A stretch of DNA of 64,000 nt from the NCBI RefSeq assembly GCF_033971905.1, contig NZ_JALBUT010000002.1, positions 62,001-126,000 of the forward strand, written 5' to 3'. Origin of the DNA: Intestinicryptomonas porci (GTDB taxonomy: Bacteria; Verrucomicrobiota; Verrucomicrobiia; Opitutales; Intestinicryptomonadaceae). Positions 7,718 to 17,084 of the stretch are shown one piece after another. The position numbers were made by a program, and so were the translations under genes. The notes under the pieces were generated by a model. The model did no database searches and was not told where the DNA came from. It was given only the letters and a program-made list of their open reading frames with translations. Position 1 is the stretch's first letter; each line of letters opens with the position of its first letter.

Positions 7718-9454
7718 TTACTTGGCTTCCTTGATGTCTGACACTTTGCCAAATCCGGCCCGGTTGAATGCTTCAACTGTGAAGAAATACGGGGCGCCGA
7801 TATTTAAGAAAGAGCCTTTTAACTTGTTTTCGCGCAGGGTGTATGCCGTATGTAGCTTGTCTTTTTCTATGCCGTAGCGCAAAACATAGCCTTCTGCATT
7901 TTCAACTTCGTCCCAAGAAATTTCGACGTTTCTCGGGTCTTTTGAGTCTCGCAAAACGGTAATGTTTTCAACCTTTGCGGGCTTTTGCATATTCGCGCTT
8001 CCGAAAATTCTGAAATCGGAAATCGAGAATTTCCCGCCGTCCATGTCTGCTGAATTTTCGATTGCGACGTATCTTGCCTTATGCGGATTTTTCAAGACTT
8101 TGAGCGAATGCGGGGAATCTTTTTGGTTTTCGGATTCGTCCAAAATTTGAACCCAGTTTTTGCCGTCTTTTGAGGCGAGCACTTTGTAGCGGTAAATCGG
8201 GACAGGGTCGCCGTCGTAAGTATTGAATCCCTCGTCTGCAAAGTTTATGTGAAGCGCGCTGATTTTACAAACCTGCCCCAAGTCGATTTCAAGCCTTTCG
8301 CCCTTGTTGCCCGTGTTTGCCGACCAGAATGTTTCGATTTTTTCGTCAACCGCGTTCTTTGCGGAGAAATCTCCAAATTCGGAAGTCGCCTTCGCTCCTT
8401 TTTTGTACGACAGGATGTTCCAGTTTTTGGACAGGCTTTTCTTTGAAAAATCAATTTTCTTTTGCGGAATTTCAAACGGGCGGTCGGTAAATTCCGTTAA
8501 GGAATACATTTTGCCGTTTTCGTCGAAGAATGTCGGGAAAAGCCCGAGACGGCGTTCAAAACCGTGGTGTATGCCAACAAGCATTGAAGCCACATGCCAG
8601 TAGTTGCCGAATTTGTCCTTGAATGTTCCGCCGTGCCCCGCGCCGCCGATAAATCCGCCGCGCTTTGCGGAGAAGGGGCTGTTTTTCTGGTAAACGAATT
8701 TTCCGAGAGGGGAGTCGGAAACATATACGCCGTCGCCGTAGTTGCGCCATTGTGTGCCGGGAGCCGCGTATTGCAGGTAGTACTTGCCGCCATGCTTTAT
8801 CATGTTTGCGCCCTCGTTCCAGCCGGACCTGTCGTCTTGGTTGTTGCCTCCGGATTTTTCCCAGCCGTTTGTCTTAAATTCGTGCCCGATAAGCTCGACG
8901 GGTTCGCCAATCATTTTGTAGTTGTTTTTCGGATCGACTTCAACTCCCATAATCGGGTCTTTCGGGTTGCAGCCGAAATATATGTAAACTCTGCCGTCGT
9001 CGTCTTTAAAGAGAGCGGGGTCGGTATCCCTGCGGGGATAATCGACTTTTATTCTCTTCCACTCGCCGCTTTCGGGGGCGGAAGTCGTCCAAAAGCTATC
9101 GTGCCCCGATACGAAGAATACGATTTCTCCGTTTATTTCAGCCACGGTCGGGGCGTAGTTTTCGGTAGGGAAGTTCTTGGGGAACTTTATGTATTTGAAA
9201 GAAGCCAAGTCGTCGCTTGACCAGTATCCGCCCGACTTTGAGGCAAACAGATAGTATTTGCCCTTGTACAAGATAATTTCGGGGTCTGCGGCTTCCCTGC
9301 GCGGCGGTTCGTTTTTCATCTGCGAAAATCTGTAGTTTATGTCTATCGGATTTATCGCGATAGGACCGCTTTTTGCGCATGCGCACAGCATTGAAAGCGG
9401 AAGCACCATAAATGCGGCAATTCTGAAATAAAAGTGTTTTCTGTTCTTTCCCAT
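7718..9454 (-). CDS. GH43-like glycosidase lipoprotein with F5/8C and FN3 domains
   Basis: About 578 residues from the ATG at 9454 (MGKNRKHFYF); the longer frame to 9493 adds no signal. The N-terminus is a lipoprotein signal with Cys in MLCAC. A five-bladed propeller of the GH43 type follows: ADPEIILYKGKYYLFAS supplies the general base Asp, DTDPALFKDDDG the middle Asp, and NEGANMIKHGGKYYL the acid Glu. Next comes a discoidin-like carbohydrate-binding domain (near SEFGDFSAKNAVDEKIETFW) and a fibronectin type III domain at the C-terminus. The enzyme should remove arabinose, xylose or galactose side chains from plant or host glycans at the cell surface. Exact specificity is not readable. It is divergent from the Lrp-type regulator gene. 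Confidence 0.85.
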   Translation of the reverse strand: MGKNRKHFYFRIAAFMVLPLSMLCACAKSGPIAINPIDINYRFSQMKNEPPRREAADPEIILYKGKYYLFASKSGGYWSSDDLASFKYIKFPKNFPTENYAPTVAEINGEIVFFVSGHDSFWTTSAPESGEWKRIKVDYPRRDTDPALFKDDDGRVYIYFGCNPKDPIMGVEVDPKNNYKMIGEPVELIGHEFKTNGWEKSGGNNQDDRSGWNEGANMIKHGGKYYLQYAAPGTQWRNYGDGVYVSDSPLGKFVYQKNSPFSAKRGGFIGGAGHGGTFKDKFGNYWHVASMLVGIHHGFERRLGLFPTFFDENGKMYSLTEFTDRPFEIPQKKIDFSKKSLSKNWNILSYKKGAKATSEFGDFSAKNAVDEKIETFWSANTGNKGERLEIDLGQVCKISALHINFADEGFNTYDGDPVPIYRYKVLASKDGKNWVQILDESENQKDSPHSLKVLKNPHKARYVAIENSADMDGGKFSISDFRIFGSANMQKPAKVENITVLRDSKDPRNVEISWDEVENAEGYVLRYGIEKDKLHTAYTLRENKLKGSFLNIGAPYFFTVEAFNRAGFGKVSDIKEAK

Positions 9455-9608
9455 GATGTAATGGGAATAAAAAAAGTCTCCCCGTTCAAGCAAATATTGG
9501 GAAAAAGTCCGTATTTTTGTCTTTTTGCGCCTAAAACAAAAAAATTCGCCGAAAATCTAAAAAAAAGAGTTTTAAAACTTAAAGATGTGTGCAAGATTGT
9601 TTCCCATT

Positions 9609-10091
9609 ATGGAAAAGGTCTTGAAACTTTTATTGGAAGGCGAAGCTTTGGACACGGAGCAAATCGGTAAAATATTGTCGATGTCAAAGCCCGAAGTGGA
9701 AGCGGCAATTCAGAAAATGGTTGACGACAAAATTTTGCTCGGGTGGAGGCCCGTGTTCAATCCCGACTTTGAAGGGAAGTCGGTTGTCAGGGCTGCCATC
9801 GAGCTTAAAATAAGCCCCGAGCGCGACGGTGGTTTCGACCGCCTTGCCGAGCGCGTCAGCAAGTTTGAGCAGGTCGAGTCCTGCTATCTGATGAGCGGCG
9901 CGTACGACTTGCTTTTGTTTATAAAGGCCCGCTCCCTGCGCGAAGTCGCAAGCTTTGTTTACGAACGCCTTGCAAGCATTCATGGCGTGACTTCGACTGC
10001 TACGCACTTCTTCTTGCGCACCTACAAGCAGCAGGGCTTTATGTTAACGACGGAAAACTCGAACGAAGACAGACCTTTGGTTTCGCCGTAG
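9609..10091 (+). CDS. Lrp/AsnC family transcriptional regulator
   Basis: About 160 residues. An N-terminal winged-helix segment (LSMSKPEVEAAIQKMVDDKIL) is followed by the ligand-binding beta-alpha fold of the Lrp family. I prefer the ATG at 9609 because the helix-turn-helix begins immediately after it. The ATG at 9585 would add eight residues, and neither start has a strong ribosome binding site. These proteins sense amino acids and often control the neighbouring gene. Here an aminotransferase follows 84 bp downstream with a terminator-like hairpin between. The arrangement resembles the alaR-alaT pair of Bacillus (analogy, not proof). Confidence 0.8.
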   Translation: MEKVLKLLLEGEALDTEQIGKILSMSKPEVEAAIQKMVDDKILLGWRPVFNPDFEGKSVVRAAIELKISPERDGGFDRLAERVSKFEQVESCYLMSGAYDLLLFIKARSLREVASFVYERLASIHGVTSTATHFFLRTYKQQGFMLTTENSNEDRPLVSP

Positions 10092-10117
10092 AATTTAAAG
10101 GCGGATTTCTTTGCGGC

Positions 10118-10153
10118 GCGCTTGCCGAGAGTCGGCGCGGCTGTATTTTTTTT
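10118..10153 (+). terminator. Terminator or attenuator between regulator and aminotransferase
   Basis: GCCGA and TCGGC (10124-10136) form a stem around GAG, extended through a bulge by GCGC and GCG, and are followed by a run of eight T. It would separate the regulator transcript from the aminotransferase gene. It could equally act as an attenuator. Confidence 0.55.
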
Positions 10154-10175
10154 GAAATAGAACAGGAACATAAAA

Positions 10176-11351
10176 ATGGGCAGATCTGCATCTGAATTTG
10201 TTGCAAAACATGTAAGGCAAATTCCAAAATCAGGAATACGCGACTTTTTTGCAATCGCTTCTACCATGAAGGACGCCGTGTCGCTTGGCATAGGCGAGCC
10301 TGATTTCGTAACCCCATGGCATATCCGCGAAGCGGCGATTTTCGCTCTCGAAAAGGGCAAGACCTCTTACACGGACAATTTGGGTATGAAGAGTTTGCGT
10401 GTCGAAATCGCAAAGTACGTCGAAGCGAATTTCAACGCATCTTACAATCCCGACAACGAAATTTTGGTGAGTGTAGGGGCGTCCGAAGCCTTGGATGTCG
10501 CGCTCAGAGCCATAATCGAGCCGGGCGACAAAGTCATGTACCACGCCCCGTGTTTTGTTTCGTATTCGCCGAGTGTCGAACTTTGCCACGGTGTTGCAAT
10601 TCCCGTAAACACTTACGGCAAAAACCGTTTCGAGCTTGACATTGAGGACGTAAAGCGCGCCTGGCAGCCGGGGGTAAAGGCGTTCATTATGAATTTCCCC
10701 ACAAACCCGACGGGCGGAACCGCAACCCGAGCACAGCTCGAAGAGCTTGCAAAATTCGCGAAGGAAAAAGACTTTCTCGTCATTTCCGACGAAATCTATG
10801 CGGAGCTTACCTATGAAGGGGAGCACATTTCCATAGCTTCTCTTGACGGAATGAAAGACCGTACGATTTTCATACACGGATTTTCAAAGGCGTTTGCAAT
10901 GACCGGTTTTAGAATGGGATACGCCTGCGGGCCCAAGGAAATCATAGACGCAATGATGAAGGCGCACCAGTATGCGATTATGTGCGCTTCGATAGTCTCG
11001 CAGGAGGCGGCGGTGGAAGCTCTTAAAAACGGCAGAAAAGACATGGAATTTATGCGCGAAAAGTATCGCCAGCGCAGGGACTTCATTGTCGGCAGGTTCA
11101 ACGAATTCGGTATGGACTGCTTTATGCCGCGCGGCACTTTTTACGCGTTCCCGAACATCGAGCGTTTCAAAAAAACTTCAATGGAAACCGCCAAGCTGAT
11201 TTTAAGCGAAGCGAAAGTGGCGATGGTTCCCGGAAGCGCGTTCGGTTCTTCGGGCGAGGGATATTTGAGGGCGAGCTTTGCCACGAGCTACGAAAATATC
11301 ATAAAGGCAACCGATAGAATTGCAAAAATCCTGCCTAAACTTGAAGGGTGA
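10176..11351 (+). CDS. PLP-dependent class I aminotransferase (AlaT/PatA-like)
   Basis: This 391-residue fold-type I aminotransferase has the PLP-binding lysine in HGFSKAFAMTGFRMGY, at about residue 238. The NFPTNPTGG and SDEIYAELTYEG motifs are also present, as in aspartate, alanine and aromatic aminotransferases. It probably transfers the amino group between an amino acid and 2-oxoglutarate or pyruvate. The preceding Lrp-type gene suggests alanine or branched-chain metabolism, but the substrate cannot be fixed from sequence. The stop at 11351 lies four bases before the der start, so the two are probably translated from one message. Confidence 0.85.
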   Translation: MGRSASEFVAKHVRQIPKSGIRDFFAIASTMKDAVSLGIGEPDFVTPWHIREAAIFALEKGKTSYTDNLGMKSLRVEIAKYVEANFNASYNPDNEILVSVGASEALDVALRAIIEPGDKVMYHAPCFVSYSPSVELCHGVAIPVNTYGKNRFELDIEDVKRAWQPGVKAFIMNFPTNPTGGTATRAQLEELAKFAKEKDFLVISDEIYAELTYEGEHISIASLDGMKDRTIFIHGFSKAFAMTGFRMGYACGPKEIIDAMMKAHQYAIMCASIVSQEAAVEALKNGRKDMEFMREKYRQRRDFIVGRFNEFGMDCFMPRGTFYAFPNIERFKKTSMETAKLILSEAKVAMVPGSAFGSSGEGYLRASFATSYENIIKATDRIAKILPKLEG

Positions 11352-11355
11352 TTTG

Positions 11356-12924
11356 ATGTCAAACTGTAAAAGCATAGCCTTGGTCGGGCGTCCGAATGTG
11401 GGCAAGAGCCGCCTCTTTAACAGAATGCTGGGGCGCAGGGTAAGCATTGTCCACGACATGCCCGGCGTCACGCGCGACATTGTTGCCGAAAAACTGCCTT
11501 GCGGCGTTCTTTTGATGGATACGGGCGGCATCGGCGCAACCGCCGAGATGACGCAAAAAGTCATCGCCGATGCGACAAACGAGCAGGCGGATTTTGCAAT
11601 TTCAGCCGCAGACTTGATAATATTGGTGGTTGATTCCCAGTCGGGGCTTATGCCTCTTGACGAGCAGATTGCCGACAAAATCAGAAAAAGCGGAACGAAT
11701 GCAATTCTTGCCGTAAACAAATCTGACATCCCCGAACACGATTCCCGCATTTCGGATTTTTGCAAGCTCGGTTTTTCAAACGTCTGCCCGATTTCCGCCG
11801 AACACGGCAGGGGAATGGATGAACTTTGGCAGGCTGTCGAATTTTATTTGGGCGAGCTTAAAGACGAAGAGCCTTTGGAGGAAGCCGAAAAGCGCGTGAA
11901 AATTTGCGTTGCGGGACGCCCAAATGTCGGCAAAAGCTCCATCGGCAACCGCTTGCTCGGCTCAAAGCGTCTGATTGTAAGCGACGTTGCAGGCACGACG
12001 AGAGACTGCGTGAAATGCGACATCGATTTTGAAAACGACAGGGGCGACGTCTTGAAATTCGAGTTTTTCGACACTGCGGGCGTGCGCGCGCGCCGCAAGG
12101 TGAATACTTCGCTTGACTTCTTTTCGACGATGCGCACCAAAGAGGCGATTGCCAAGTGCGATGTTGTGATGCTTGTAATCGACGCAATGGAAGGCGTTTC
12201 AGAATCCGACCAGAAACTTGCGGGTGAAATTATGGAAACCGGAGCGGCGGTTATGCTTGTAGTAAATAAGTGGGACTACGCCGTAAACGCCTTCAAAAAA
12301 GACGGTGTAAGGGGTTACGACAGCATTTCAAAATTCCGCGAAAAGTTTGAGGAGGCTGTGCGCGAACGCCTGTTCTTTTTGAGCGGTTCTCCCATTCATT
12401 TCGTCTCCGCAAAGGAGGACAAGGGAATGGAAGGGCTTTTAATAGGGGCGGCAAAGCTTTACAGGAAAATGGCAAAGCCGCTTCCTACATCGAAGGTAAA
12501 CGTGCTTCTTAAAACTTTGATTTCGGACAATCCGCCAAAGTATGTCAACGGGCGCAGGTTCAAGGTTTATTACGCACTTCAAACTTCAAGCCGCCCATTG
12601 ACTTTGCGCTTATACTGCAATAATGCCGACATATTGACTGACGCGTACAAAAAATTTTTGGAAAACAGCATGCGCGAAAATTTCAAGCTTGGCGGAATTT
12701 CTCTAAAACTCGACCTTGTTGGCAAAACGAAAATCGCCGCGGACGAGCGTTTGGCGCAGAAGAACTTTAAAATAGGCAAGGTTAAAATCGAAAAGCCTAA
12801 GCGCGCCAAAAAGCCCGCCGACAAAAAGAAAACAGATCCGCGCAAAAAGCATTCCTTGAAAAAGCTCATCGCAAAGAAAGAGGCGATGCGCCAAAAAATT
12901 AAGGCTCTTCGCAAAAAGAAATAG
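11356..12924 (+). CDS. der: Ribosome biogenesis GTPase Der (EngA)
   Basis: About 522 residues with two tandem GTPase domains, each with a P-loop GRPNVGKS (near residues 11-18 and 185-193). The NKxD motifs are NKSD and NKWD. A KH-like domain follows. Der is essential for assembly of the 50S subunit. The start at 11356 is preceded by GAAGGGTGAT and gives the expected N-terminus; the upstream frame from 11320 overlaps the aminotransferase gene. The last 50 or so residues are a Lys-rich basic tail, longer than in the E. coli protein, which may contact rRNA. The gene is followed after 7 bases by fmt. Confidence 0.95.
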   Translation: MSNCKSIALVGRPNVGKSRLFNRMLGRRVSIVHDMPGVTRDIVAEKLPCGVLLMDTGGIGATAEMTQKVIADATNEQADFAISAADLIILVVDSQSGLMPLDEQIADKIRKSGTNAILAVNKSDIPEHDSRISDFCKLGFSNVCPISAEHGRGMDELWQAVEFYLGELKDEEPLEEAEKRVKICVAGRPNVGKSSIGNRLLGSKRLIVSDVAGTTRDCVKCDIDFENDRGDVLKFEFFDTAGVRARRKVNTSLDFFSTMRTKEAIAKCDVVMLVIDAMEGVSESDQKLAGEIMETGAAVMLVVNKWDYAVNAFKKDGVRGYDSISKFREKFEEAVRERLFFLSGSPIHFVSAKEDKGMEGLLIGAAKLYRKMAKPLPTSKVNVLLKTLISDNPPKYVNGRRFKVYYALQTSSRPLTLRLYCNNADILTDAYKKFLENSMRENFKLGGISLKLDLVGKTKIAADERLAQKNFKIGKVKIEKPKRAKKPADKKKTDPRKKHSLKKLIAKKEAMRQKIKALRKKK

Positions 12925-12931
12925 AGGCTTT

Positions 12932-13882
12932 ATGAAAATTGCGTTTATGGCAAGCGATGCGGTGGCAATACCCGCAATAGAGTCGGTTTGGAAAAATCCT
13001 AAAACCGAGCTTGTCGCAATCGTTTCAAACCCCGACAAACCTAAAGGTAGGGGCGGCAAGGTGTCTCCAAACGATGTCAGCACATGGGCTGTTTCGCACG
13101 GCGTTTTGCTTTTGCGCCCCGAAAAATCGCCCGATAAAGATGTCATTGAGGCTCTCAAAAATGCGGGGGCGGAATGCGTTGTTGTAATGGCTTACGGCAG
13201 GATTTTAAAAGAGGAGTTTTTGAATTTCGCCCCTTTGGGCTGTCTTAATTTGCACGGCTCGATTTTGCCCGAACTGCGCGGGGCTTCGCCAATAGAAACC
13301 GCCATTGCTCTCGGCAAAACTTCCACGGGGGTAAGCCTTATGCGCATTGTAAAAAAAATGGACGCGGGCGATGTTGCTGATGTTGTCGAAACTGAAATTT
13401 CCCCGCGCGAAACGGGGAAGTCGCTTCGCGAAAAAATCGGGATTGACGCGGCGCGGCTTTTGGAGCGCAATTTTGATAAAATCGCGGAAAAAACTTTGGT
13501 TTTTACTCCGCAAAATGAAGAAAATGCCACTTATTCGCGCAAAATTTCAAAGTCGGATTTGTATTTGGATTTTTCAAAGAGCGCGCGCGAGCTCGACTTG
13601 CGCATACGCGCTTTCGGCTGCGGAATAGTCTCAATAAACGGGGAAGTTTTGAAAATCGGAGAGGCTTTTGCAAATAGCGGCGGCAAAAATATCAAATTCG
13701 GAATGGTTGCGAGCGTCTCGAAAGACCGCATTTTAATCTCTTGCGCGGAGGGTTTTTTGAATGTTCAAAAAATTCAGGCTCCGTGCGCGAAAATGCTTTC
13801 GGTAAGCCAATTTTTGAACGGATATAAGATTGATCATGGCGTTGTTTTTGATAAATTTGAAAACGAAAAACTTTTAAAATGA
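12932..13882 (+). CDS. fmt: Methionyl-tRNA formyltransferase
   Basis: This 316-residue protein formylates Met-tRNA(fMet) using 10-formyl-tetrahydrofolate so that translation can initiate. The formyltransferase signature is seen as LNLHGSILPELRGASPIE near residues 104-121, with the Asn, His and downstream Asp of the catalytic set. The C-terminal part is the OB-like tRNA-binding domain. Length matches the family (about 310-320). It follows der after 7 bases and probably shares its transcript. The usual partner def is not next to it. Confidence 0.93.
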   Translation: MKIAFMASDAVAIPAIESVWKNPKTELVAIVSNPDKPKGRGGKVSPNDVSTWAVSHGVLLLRPEKSPDKDVIEALKNAGAECVVVMAYGRILKEEFLNFAPLGCLNLHGSILPELRGASPIETAIALGKTSTGVSLMRIVKKMDAGDVADVVETEISPRETGKSLREKIGIDAARLLERNFDKIAEKTLVFTPQNEENATYSRKISKSDLYLDFSKSARELDLRIRAFGCGIVSINGEVLKIGEAFANSGGKNIKFGMVASVSKDRILISCAEGFLNVQKIQAPCAKMLSVSQFLNGYKIDHGVVFDKFENEKLLK

Positions 13883-13904
13883 AAATTTTAACGAAAGGTG
13901 TGTT

Positions 13905-14372
13905 ATGAAAATAATTTCAAAATCTTTGGCGGCGTTGTCTTTGGTTTTGCTTTGCGCCTGCTCCACAATCGGCGAATATATGATGTCGGACGAAATTACG
14001 GGAGTTCAATGGAAGCCCATGTATGTCGCGAATTTGGAAGGAGTTTCAGCCCCCCATAATAACGAAACAGATTTCGGACCCGTTTATATTTCTTTTTCAA
14101 AGGGCGACGGCGGGTTTGATGTCCGTGGAATGTCTGGTTGCAACATTTTTAACGGCGGTTTGGAGTTTAAGGGTTTAAACGATGTTGAATTTACTAAAAT
14201 GCTTTCAACCAGAAGAATGGGAAAGTATGCCGCTTATGAAAATAAATTTCTCGAAGCTCTTGCCCAAACAAACTATATGATGCTTAAAAACGGAATTCTT
14301 TATTTTTGCAAAAAATCAGATGACGGCACTTCTATGGTTGTTATGAAGTTTTGCAAGGGAAAGAAAATTTAA
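13905..14372 (+). CDS. META/HslJ-domain lipoprotein
   Basis: This 155-residue protein has a lipoprotein signal with Cys in LLCACS. The body fits the META (HslJ) fold: the core motif appears as MSGCNIFNGGLEF, followed by MLSTRRMG and the C-terminal pattern FLEALAQTNYMMLKNGILYF. META proteins sit in the cell envelope and are linked to stress or inhibitor resistance, but their biochemical role is unclear. An AAAGG site precedes the ATG. It follows fmt by 22 bases and is closed by a strong terminator. Confidence 0.75.
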   Translation: MKIISKSLAALSLVLLCACSTIGEYMMSDEITGVQWKPMYVANLEGVSAPHNNETDFGPVYISFSKGDGGFDVRGMSGCNIFNGGLEFKGLNDVEFTKMLSTRRMGKYAAYENKFLEALAQTNYMMLKNGILYFCKKSDDGTSMVVMKFCKGKKI

Positions 14373-14394
14373 TAACTTTGCCTGTTAAGCGAAA

Positions 14395-14427
14395 TTTGCA
14401 GGGTGGTTTTAACCCTGCAATTTTTTT
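14395..14427 (+). terminator. Intrinsic terminator after the META lipoprotein
   Basis: TTGCAGGGT (14396-14404) pairs with ACCCTGCAA (14412-14420) and is followed by seven T. It ends the der-fmt-META group. Confidence 0.85.
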
Positions 14428-14487
14428 ATTTTCCTAAAAAGTATCAGGCTGTTTTGTATAAAATATTTCTAAATTTTTAAGACAAAA

Positions 14488-14513
14488 AAAGCGGAGTTTT
14501 TTTACTCCGCTTT
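14488..14513. terminator. Terminator for the FKBP gene, bidirectional
   Basis: AAAGCGGAGT (14488-14497) pairs with ACTCCGCTTT (14504-14513). A-rich and T-rich flanks make it work in both directions. It serves the minus-strand FKBP gene. Confidence 0.8.
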
Positions 14514-14532
14514 CCTGCTTTTTGTAAAAGCC

Positions 14533-15219
14533 TTATTTTACTTCGATTGTTTCCACTTCAAATACAAGCGGAGAGCCTGCCGGGATTATGCCCATTGAGC
14601 GGTTGCCGTAGCCGAGTTCGGCGGGAATGTAGAGCATAATTTTGCCGCCCTTGCCGACTTTCTGCAAGCCTTCGCGAAATCCGGGAACAACGTTTGCAAG
14701 CGGAAATTCAGCAGGGCCTCCGTGCTTTGCCGACGCGTCAAATTCCCTTCCGTCGGGAAGAGTGCCGACATAGTTGACCTTTACGGTCGATTCCGCTGTC
14801 GGCAATTCTCCTTCGCCCGCTTTCAAGATTTTGTAGCGCAAGCCGCTTTCGGTTTTAACGATGTCTTTTTCGGCGTCGATTTTCTTCCAAAATTCTTCGT
14901 ATTTAGCCTTGTTCTTTTCAAGCTCCGCCTGAATCGCCTTTTCAGCCTGGGCTTGTAAAAATTCGTTCATTTTCGGCGCGATTTCCTGCGCGCTTTCGGG
15001 AATCAGCTCGCCTTTAATGCGCGCTTCAATGCCTTCTATGAAGACTTTTGTCTGTTCGGGTGTAAGCTGGAGCTGGTTTGCGCCGACGCGTTCGCAGGCA
15101 ATCATTCCATAGAGTTTGAGGTATTCTTTTTCTTCGTTTGTCATTGCGTTTGTTAGTGGTGAGGCGAGAAATGCCAAGAGAGCCGCTCCCGCGATTTTAA
15201 TGTATTTTGATGTTTTCAT
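14533..15219 (-). CDS. FKBP-type peptidyl-prolyl isomerase, exported
   Basis: This 228-residue protein has a signal peptide (GAALLAFLASPLTNA), then a helical dimerisation region rich in Glu/Lys. An FKBP domain from about residue 120 to the end carries VKVNYVGTLPDGREFDAS and VPGFREGLQKVGKGGK. The overall plan is that of FkpA/Mip-type periplasmic folding catalysts. It should accelerate proline isomerisation of envelope proteins. It lies alone between terminators on one side and purM, on the same strand, on the other. Confidence 0.88.
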   Translation of the reverse strand: MKTSKYIKIAGAALLAFLASPLTNAMTNEEKEYLKLYGMIACERVGANQLQLTPEQTKVFIEGIEARIKGELIPESAQEIAPKMNEFLQAQAEKAIQAELEKNKAKYEEFWKKIDAEKDIVKTESGLRYKILKAGEGELPTAESTVKVNYVGTLPDGREFDASAKHGGPAEFPLANVVPGFREGLQKVGKGGKIMLYIPAELGYGNRSMGIIPAGSPLVFEVETIEVK

Positions 15220-15248
15220 AAATTTAATAACGGATTTTTGGTTTTTTA

Positions 15249-16451
15249 TTAAGATTGAACGTATTTTATTTCTTCGCCGTTTGCCGAAAGAGTCAAATGG
15301 TTTTTGCCGTCTTTTCGCTTGCTTGGTTCCGTGCGCCCCACGATTTTAGCTTCGATTCCGAAAGACTTTGCAATGTCGATTACTTTTTGGGCGTCGGAGG
15401 GTTTGCAGTATATTTCCATTCTGTGCCCCATGTTGTAAACTTTGTACATTTCCTGCGTCGAAGTTTTGCTTGCGCGCTGGATTGCCCTGAAAATCGGGGG
15501 CGGCGTGAAGAGATTGTTTTTTATGAAATGCACGCTTTTCCCGAAGCGCATACACTTTGTCTGCCCCCCGCCCGAGCAGTGGATTATGCCCTTTATGAGT
15601 TTCGGGTGTTTTTTCACTATTTTTGCGATGACGGGGGCATAGGTGCGCGTCGGGGAAAGCAAGGCTTCGCCAACTGTCATGTCCGATTCGGGAAGCTTGT
15701 CTTCAAGCTTGTAGGGGCCGCAGTAAACGAGGGATTTTGGCGTATTGGCGTCGTAAGTTTCAGGGTACTTTTTGCGGTAGTAGGGCGAGAGCATGTCGTG
15801 GCGTGCGCTCGTAAGCCCGTTTGAGCCGATGCCGCTGTTTTCAAAATCTTCGTATTTTGCCTTGCCGAAAGAGGCAAGACCTACTATCGAAAGCCCCGCG
15901 TCTATTCCGTCGGGCATCAAAACCTTTTTGCGGTCGAGAACTGCCACTGCGCAGGAATCGACGACCACGCTGCCCGTGAGGTCGCCTACGTCTGCGGTTT
16001 CTCCGCCGCCGGAGTAAGTTTTAACCCCGAGTTTGCAGAGTTTGTTTGTGAAGTCTTCCGCGCCGCCAATGAGTTCGGCGAGGGCTTTCGCGGGGAAATT
16101 TACGGCGTTTCTGTTTACGGTGTTTGAAATTACAATTCCTTCAAGCGCGCCGATGCAAAGCAAGTCGTCAATGTTCATCACGATTGAGTCCTGTGAAATG
16201 CCGCGGAACACGGAAGCGTCGTTTGTTTCCTTGAAATAGAGGTAGGCTATGATTGACTTTGTGCCGCTGCCGTCTGAATGGATTACGTTGCACTTGCTCT
16301 TTGAACCCGTAAGGTAGTCTTTCGTGATTTTGCAAAATGCGTTCGGAAACAGCCCCCTGTCGAGCTTGTCAACTGCCGCATGCACTTCTTCTTTTGAAGA
16401 AGAAACTCCGCGGGATGCGTATCTGTCGGTTGCGTTTTTCTTTGATGCCAT
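15249..16451 (-). CDS. purM: Phosphoribosylformylglycinamidine cyclo-ligase (AIR synthase)
   Basis: This 400-residue protein belongs to the PurM/AIR synthase superfamily. The metal and substrate binding segment is HSDGSGTKS, followed by SQDSIVMNIDDLLCIGA. The glycine-rich loop is SGGGETADV, and the C-terminal part shows HCSGGGQTKCMRFG. It converts FGAM to AIR with ATP in purine synthesis. It is longer than E. coli PurM (about 345) and resembles the longer Bacteroidetes-type form. The gene follows thrH by 12 bases on the minus strand, so TolB-like, thrH and purM may be one unit. Confidence 0.83.
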   Translation of the reverse strand: MASKKNATDRYASRGVSSSKEEVHAAVDKLDRGLFPNAFCKITKDYLTGSKSKCNVIHSDGSGTKSIIAYLYFKETNDASVFRGISQDSIVMNIDDLLCIGALEGIVISNTVNRNAVNFPAKALAELIGGAEDFTNKLCKLGVKTYSGGGETADVGDLTGSVVVDSCAVAVLDRKKVLMPDGIDAGLSIVGLASFGKAKYEDFENSGIGSNGLTSARHDMLSPYYRKKYPETYDANTPKSLVYCGPYKLEDKLPESDMTVGEALLSPTRTYAPVIAKIVKKHPKLIKGIIHCSGGGQTKCMRFGKSVHFIKNNLFTPPPIFRAIQRASKTSTQEMYKVYNMGHRMEIYCKPSDAQKVIDIAKSFGIEAKIVGRTEPSKRKDGKNHLTLSANGEEIKYVQS

Positions 16452-16463
16452 AGTTTTCGATTG

Positions 16464-17072
16464 TTAAAGATTTTTTGAAAGCTCCGTGAATTTTTCCTTC
16501 AACTGCGCGTAGTTTTCAGCTGTCGGAAGGTCGGAATTTTCTTTTGCGAATTTTTCTGTCGGGCGGTACAAAACGGCTTTGTCGGCGGCTCTTAGCATTG
16601 ACAAGTCGTTGTAGGAATCTCCCGATGCCACAACGTTGAAATTCAGGCTTTTGAATGCCTCCACCGACTTTCTCTTCTGGTCAGAAATTCTAAGCTTGTA
16701 GCCGGAAATTCTTCCGCCATCTTCTATTTCGAGCGAGTGGCAAAACAAGCTTGGGTAGCCAAGCTTTGCCATTAGCGGCTTTGCGAACTGCTCGAAGGTG
16801 TCGGACAATATTACGACTCTTCCTTCCCCTTTCAGCCAGTCCAAAAATTCCCTTGCGCCTTCCAGCGGCTCCATTTGCCCGATTACGTTTTGAATGTCGG
16901 CAATTTTTATGTTGTGGGAATCCAAAATGTCGAGGCGGTAGCGCATCAGCTTGTCGTAGTCGGGCTCGTCGCGCGTGGTGCGCTTCAAGGCTTCGATGCC
17001 CGTTTTTTCAGCCACGGCAATCCATATTTCGGGTATGAACACGCCTTCCAAGTCTAAGGTGTAAATTACCAT
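16464..17072 (-). CDS. thrH: Phosphoserine phosphatase / homoserine phosphotransferase ThrH
   Basis: This 202-residue protein follows the Pseudomonas ThrH sequence closely. The HAD motif I is LDLEGVFIPEIW, where the first Asp is the nucleophile. TRDEPDYDKLM is characteristic of ThrH, motif II is ILSDTF, and motif III/IV is GDSYNDLSML. The enzyme dephosphorylates phosphoserine and can transfer phosphate to homoserine, linking serine and threonine synthesis. It is 12 bases from both neighbours (TolB-like upstream, purM downstream). No other thr or ser gene lies nearby. Confidence 0.9.
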   Translation of the reverse strand: MVIYTLDLEGVFIPEIWIAVAEKTGIEALKRTTRDEPDYDKLMRYRLDILDSHNIKIADIQNVIGQMEPLEGAREFLDWLKGEGRVVILSDTFEQFAKPLMAKLGYPSLFCHSLEIEDGGRISGYKLRISDQKRKSVEAFKSLNFNVVASGDSYNDLSMLRAADKAVLYRPTEKFAKENSDLPTAENYAQLKEKFTELSKNL

Positions 17073-17084
17073 TTTATTGCGCTT

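Noticed and set aside
8594..9220. 208-codon plus-strand frame inside the GH43 gene
   Set aside because: It is antisense to the catalytic propeller and has no ribosome binding site or recognisable domain.
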